Shown: one piece after another, positions 6,847 to 7,991 of the stretch
Layout of the letters: the number at the start of each line of letters is the position of its first letter
Position numbering within the stretch: the stretch's first letter is position 1
Assembly (NCBI GenBank): GCA_016928395.1
Contig: JAFGKV010000302.1
Coordinates: 1 to 7,991 of the forward strand
DNA from: Candidatus Fermentibacterota bacterium
GTDB lineage: Bacteria > JAFGKV01
Direction: 5' to 3'
Length of the DNA stretch: 7,991 bases
Made by a program: the position numbers and the translations under genes
Notes under the pieces: model-generated
The model's database searches: none
What the model was told of the DNA's origin: nothing
What the model saw: the letters and a program-made list of their open reading frames with translations, nothing else

Positions 6847-6873
6847 GGGCGACCACGGGCGGTCGCCCCTACG
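6847..6873 (+). repeat. Hairpin repeat with GCCCCTAC tail, copy 2
   Basis: GGGCGACC (6847-6854) and GGTCGCCC (6861-6868) form a perfect 8-bp stem with a 6-base ACGGGC loop. The stem is followed directly by CTACG, giving GCCCCTAC as in copy 1. The stem sequence differs while the tail is kept, which is what one expects of a mobile REP-like family with compensatory stem changes. Confidence 0.6.
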
Positions 6874-6898
6874 ACGGCAACGGTGCCCCCGTCATTTC

Positions 6899-6915
6899 CG
6901 TAGGGGTGTGACCCC
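6899..6915 (-). repeat. Hairpin repeat with GCCCCTAC-like tail, inverted copy 3
   Basis: CGTAGGGG (6899-6906) is the exact inverse of CCCCTACG at 6866-6873, 25 bases away. It leads into a small hairpin, GGGGT (6903-6907) with ACCCC (6911-6915). Copies 2 and 3 therefore face each other, a head-to-head layout typical of REP pairs. Confidence 0.45.
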
Positions 6916-7010
6916 GTGCGCGGTTGTGAAAGCTCGCATCCAGCGGTGCGGGGCAACCGATGGCACGCCACCGCACTCCAAGGCCCCGGCGCTGGGAGAG
7001 AATGCCGTTT

Positions 7011-7033
7011 GGGCGGCCGGAGACCGGCCGCCC
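7011..7033 (-). terminator. Strong hairpin just after the small lysine-rich gene
   Basis: GGGCGGCCGG (7011-7020) and CCGGCCGCCC (7024-7033) form a perfect 10-bp GC stem with a 3-base loop. On the minus strand it starts 6 bases after the stop codon at 7040, which is where a terminator would be. There is no following T-run (the next bases read AAACGGC), so it may act as an atypical terminator or an RNA-stabilising 3' end rather than a standard intrinsic terminator. Confidence 0.4.
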
Positions 7034-7039
7034 CGCCGG

Positions 7040-7156
7040 TTACTTAACCTGCTTGGCCTGGGCCTTCTTGGCCTGGGCCTGCTTGGCCTTCTGGTCCTGC
7101 TGCGTGGTCTTCTGCTTCTTTCCCTTGTCCTTGGCCTTCTTGCCTTTGTCTCCCAT
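7040..7156 (-). CDS. Small lysine/glutamine/alanine-rich protein, 38 residues
   Basis: The protein begins MGDKGKKAKDK and ends KQVK before a TAA at 7042-7040. Of 38 residues, 14 are Lys, 8 Gln and 6 Ala. There is no aromatic residue or Cys, and the net charge is strongly positive. The ATG at 7156 is chosen over the longer upstream frame because AAGGAAGG (7170-7163) sits at an ideal 6-base spacing and the peptide from this point has a consistent composition. Very short proteins starting MGDK/MSGDK with alternating Lys-Gly, Lys-Ala and Gln are common unnamed proteins in environmental bacteria; that is recollection, not a search. The sequence is probably disordered or a single basic helix, and could bind nucleic acid or an acidic partner; function unknown. 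A period-15 DNA repeat (7052-7089) encodes the repeated Ala-Lys-x-Ala-Gln units. Hairpins lie just outside both ends of the gene. Confidence 0.7.
   Translation of the reverse strand: MGDKGKKAKDKGKKQKTTQQDQKAKQAQAKKAQAKQVK
7052..7089 (-). repeat. Period-15 tandem repeat inside the small gene
   Basis: A 14-base unit, CTTGGCCTGGGCCT on the plus strand, occurs at 7052-7065 and again at 7067-7080, with a partial third copy at 7082-7089. Fifteen bases is five codons, so copy-number changes would add or remove one Ala-Lys-x-Ala-Gln unit without a frameshift. Confidence 0.6.
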
Positions 7157-7438
7157 TGCATGCCTTCCTTTCTCTTTTCTGCCGGCGCCTGGCCCCGCGC
7201 CGGCAGGCATGGTGTCTGTGCCGTTCGCCATGCGCGCCCACGAGCCCCCACGGCAGGCGACTATGTCACACGGCACCACCCAAGAACGTCCGGGATCTTT
7301 CGATGTCCAGCAGAAAAACGTGTCGAGGGCACAGGCTTCGGTGTGGGGTCGGATATCTGCCTGCTCGCGCCGCGTCACTCGTGCGATGCGCCGATTTCGA
7401 TGTGCTGCCCTCCCTGTATGCCGGGGTTCATGCTCGGC
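7157..7438. other. Intergenic region upstream of the small gene
   Basis: This stretch of about 280 bases lies between the 3' end of the DUF4143 remnant and the small lysine-rich gene, both on the minus strand. It contains the ribosome-binding site AAGGAAGG (7163-7170), a leader hairpin (7181-7204) and a weak -10-like CATAGT on the minus strand at 7265-7260 without a good -35. I see no terminator for the upstream gene and no further coding region. Confidence 0.5.
7181..7204 (-). promoter_or_regulatory. Leader hairpin upstream of the small gene's ribosome-binding site
   Basis: GCCGGCGC (7181-7188) and GCGCCGGC (7197-7204) form a perfect 8-bp stem with an 8-base loop. On the minus strand it ends 10 bases before the AAGGAAGG ribosome-binding site, with an A/G-only linker between. 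If transcribed it would stand in the mRNA leader of the 38-residue gene and could affect stability or initiation. It could equally be the end of an upstream transcript, though no T-run follows it in the minus direction. Confidence 0.4.
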
Positions 7439-7897
7439 TCAGCCGATGATCGCACCGCTCCAGAGTTCCTCCAGGAACAGGCGCCACGGGAGAACGCGGA
7501 TTCCCTCGTGGAGGCGCTCCCGGGTTTCACTGCACACCACGATTGCCGAACGGGGCGAGTGGTCGTCGGCGAAGGCGTGGATGGCGTGAAGCTCTCTTCG
7601 CTCCACCTTTCGAGAAGCCTTGATTTCGATGGCAACCTCACCGTCGGCGAGAATGAAGTCGACTTCAAGCCCAGTCTTCGTTCTCCAGAACGTGATGTCG
7701 TAGTGCAGCTCGCTGATGGAGCTGTGAGCCGCAAGCTCCATCAGCATGAAGTGCTCGAAGGCTCTTCCGAACGCTTCGCCTCGCTCCTCAGCCGCGATCG
7801 TCTTGGTGAGCGTCCCTGCGACGCCAACGTCGAAGAGGTAGAACTTGGGCGTTCGCAGTATGATCTGACGACTCTGTCTGCGGGCGTAGGGTTCCAC
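7439..7897 (-). pseudogene. Probable remnant of an AAA+ ATPase: C-terminal DUF4143 / nuclease-like domain
   Basis: The 152 residues match the C-terminal half of the DUF4143-containing ATP-binding proteins: TPKFYLFDVGVAG (residues ~16-28), then GEAFGRAFEHFML (~40-52), then FWRTKTGLEVDFIL (~70-83) and VAIEIKAS (~88-95), ending LPWRLFLEELW. The Glu78-x-Asp80 and Glu91-x-Lys93 residues have the PD-(D/E)XK nuclease-like layout. Whole proteins of this family have about 380-450 residues, with an N-terminal P-loop ATPase domain that would lie to the right here. Instead the frame is closed by TGA at 7912-7910 and TAA at 7924-7922, and no ATPase sequence is visible in any frame up to the window end. 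The nominal start is a GTG at 7897 with GGAAGG only 3 bases before it, so a truncated product is conceivable. I favour a decayed gene; a frameshift or sequencing error at the edge is the main alternative. Confidence 0.65.
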
Positions 7898-7991
7898 CAG
7901 CCTTCCGAGTCAAGCCCATTCTTAGTTGAAAGTCTTCGCGGCCTCACCGACCTCATGCAGCGACCTGACCTCCTTCCTCGATGGTGGTGAG

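Larger units (their letters stand above)
6624..7039. other. Non-coding region with a cluster of hairpin repeats
   Basis: This stretch of over 400 bases lies between the end of the polytopic membrane gene and the stop of the small lysine-rich gene on the other strand. Long open frames cross it on both strands, but they look like the product of high GC content: no ribosome-binding site, no family pattern, low-complexity residues. It contains at least four strong inverted repeats, listed separately. No further gene or promoter is evident. Confidence 0.6.

Noticed and set aside
7040-7378. A longer 112-residue version of the small Lys-rich protein
   Set aside because: The extra N-terminal part has a different, random-looking composition and no ribosome-binding site. 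It spans the leader hairpin and the excellent Shine-Dalgarno for the short start.
6605-7990. A 461-codon open frame on the plus strand
   Set aside because: It overlaps the end of the polytopic membrane gene and runs antisense to both the small Lys-rich gene and the DUF4143 domain. Its Leu-rich stretch is merely the complement of Lys codons. It has no ribosome-binding site or family pattern, so it is a GC-content artefact.

Overview
The window is high-GC bacterial DNA with no rRNA, tRNA, CRISPR array or transposase that I can see. It reads like a metagenomic contig from an uncultured Gram-negative-type bacterium. The supporting signs are a lipoprotein, an exported alkaline-phosphatase-superfamily enzyme ending in the 'LGYVE'-type C-terminus common in sulfatase-like proteins of environmental bacteria, a tiny lysine-rich protein of a kind widespread in environmental genomes, and hairpin repeats ending in GCCCCTAC. 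I cannot assign a phylum from the sequence alone.

Layout. (1) 2-526 (+): the C-terminal end of a membrane protein cut by the window edge. (2) 588-1124 (-), 1135-3156 (-) and 3344-4732 (-): three genes in one direction. In transcription order they are a membrane-anchored SGNH/GDSL-like hydrolase, an exported sulfatase-like phosphatase-superfamily enzyme with a threonine at the nucleophile position, and a small putative lipoprotein. The last two are 10 bases apart and look translationally coupled. (3) 4733-5087: a divergent intergenic region with a candidate promoter and a candidate operator palindrome. (4) 5088-6623 (+): a polytopic membrane protein of about 10-11 segments, glycosyltransferase-C-like in its overall look. 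(5) 6624-7039: non-coding, carrying a cluster of GC-rich hairpin repeats. (6) 7040-7156 (-): a 38-residue lysine/glutamine/alanine-rich protein with a very good ribosome-binding site. (7) 7439-7897 (-): the C-terminal DUF4143/nuclease-like half of an AAA+ ATPase, probably a remnant because its reading frame is closed by two stops just upstream.

How the genes may work together (inference): two polytopic membrane proteins, an SGNH hydrolase, a Thr-type sulfatase-like enzyme and a beta-sandwich lipoprotein together suggest an envelope function, such as decorating a surface glycan or lipid with acyl or phospho groups. Nothing in the window identifies the substrate. The most interesting points are the Thr-nucleophile enzyme with a large beta-rich insertion and its coupled lipoprotein, and the SGNH protein whose block-V aspartate is replaced by histidine.
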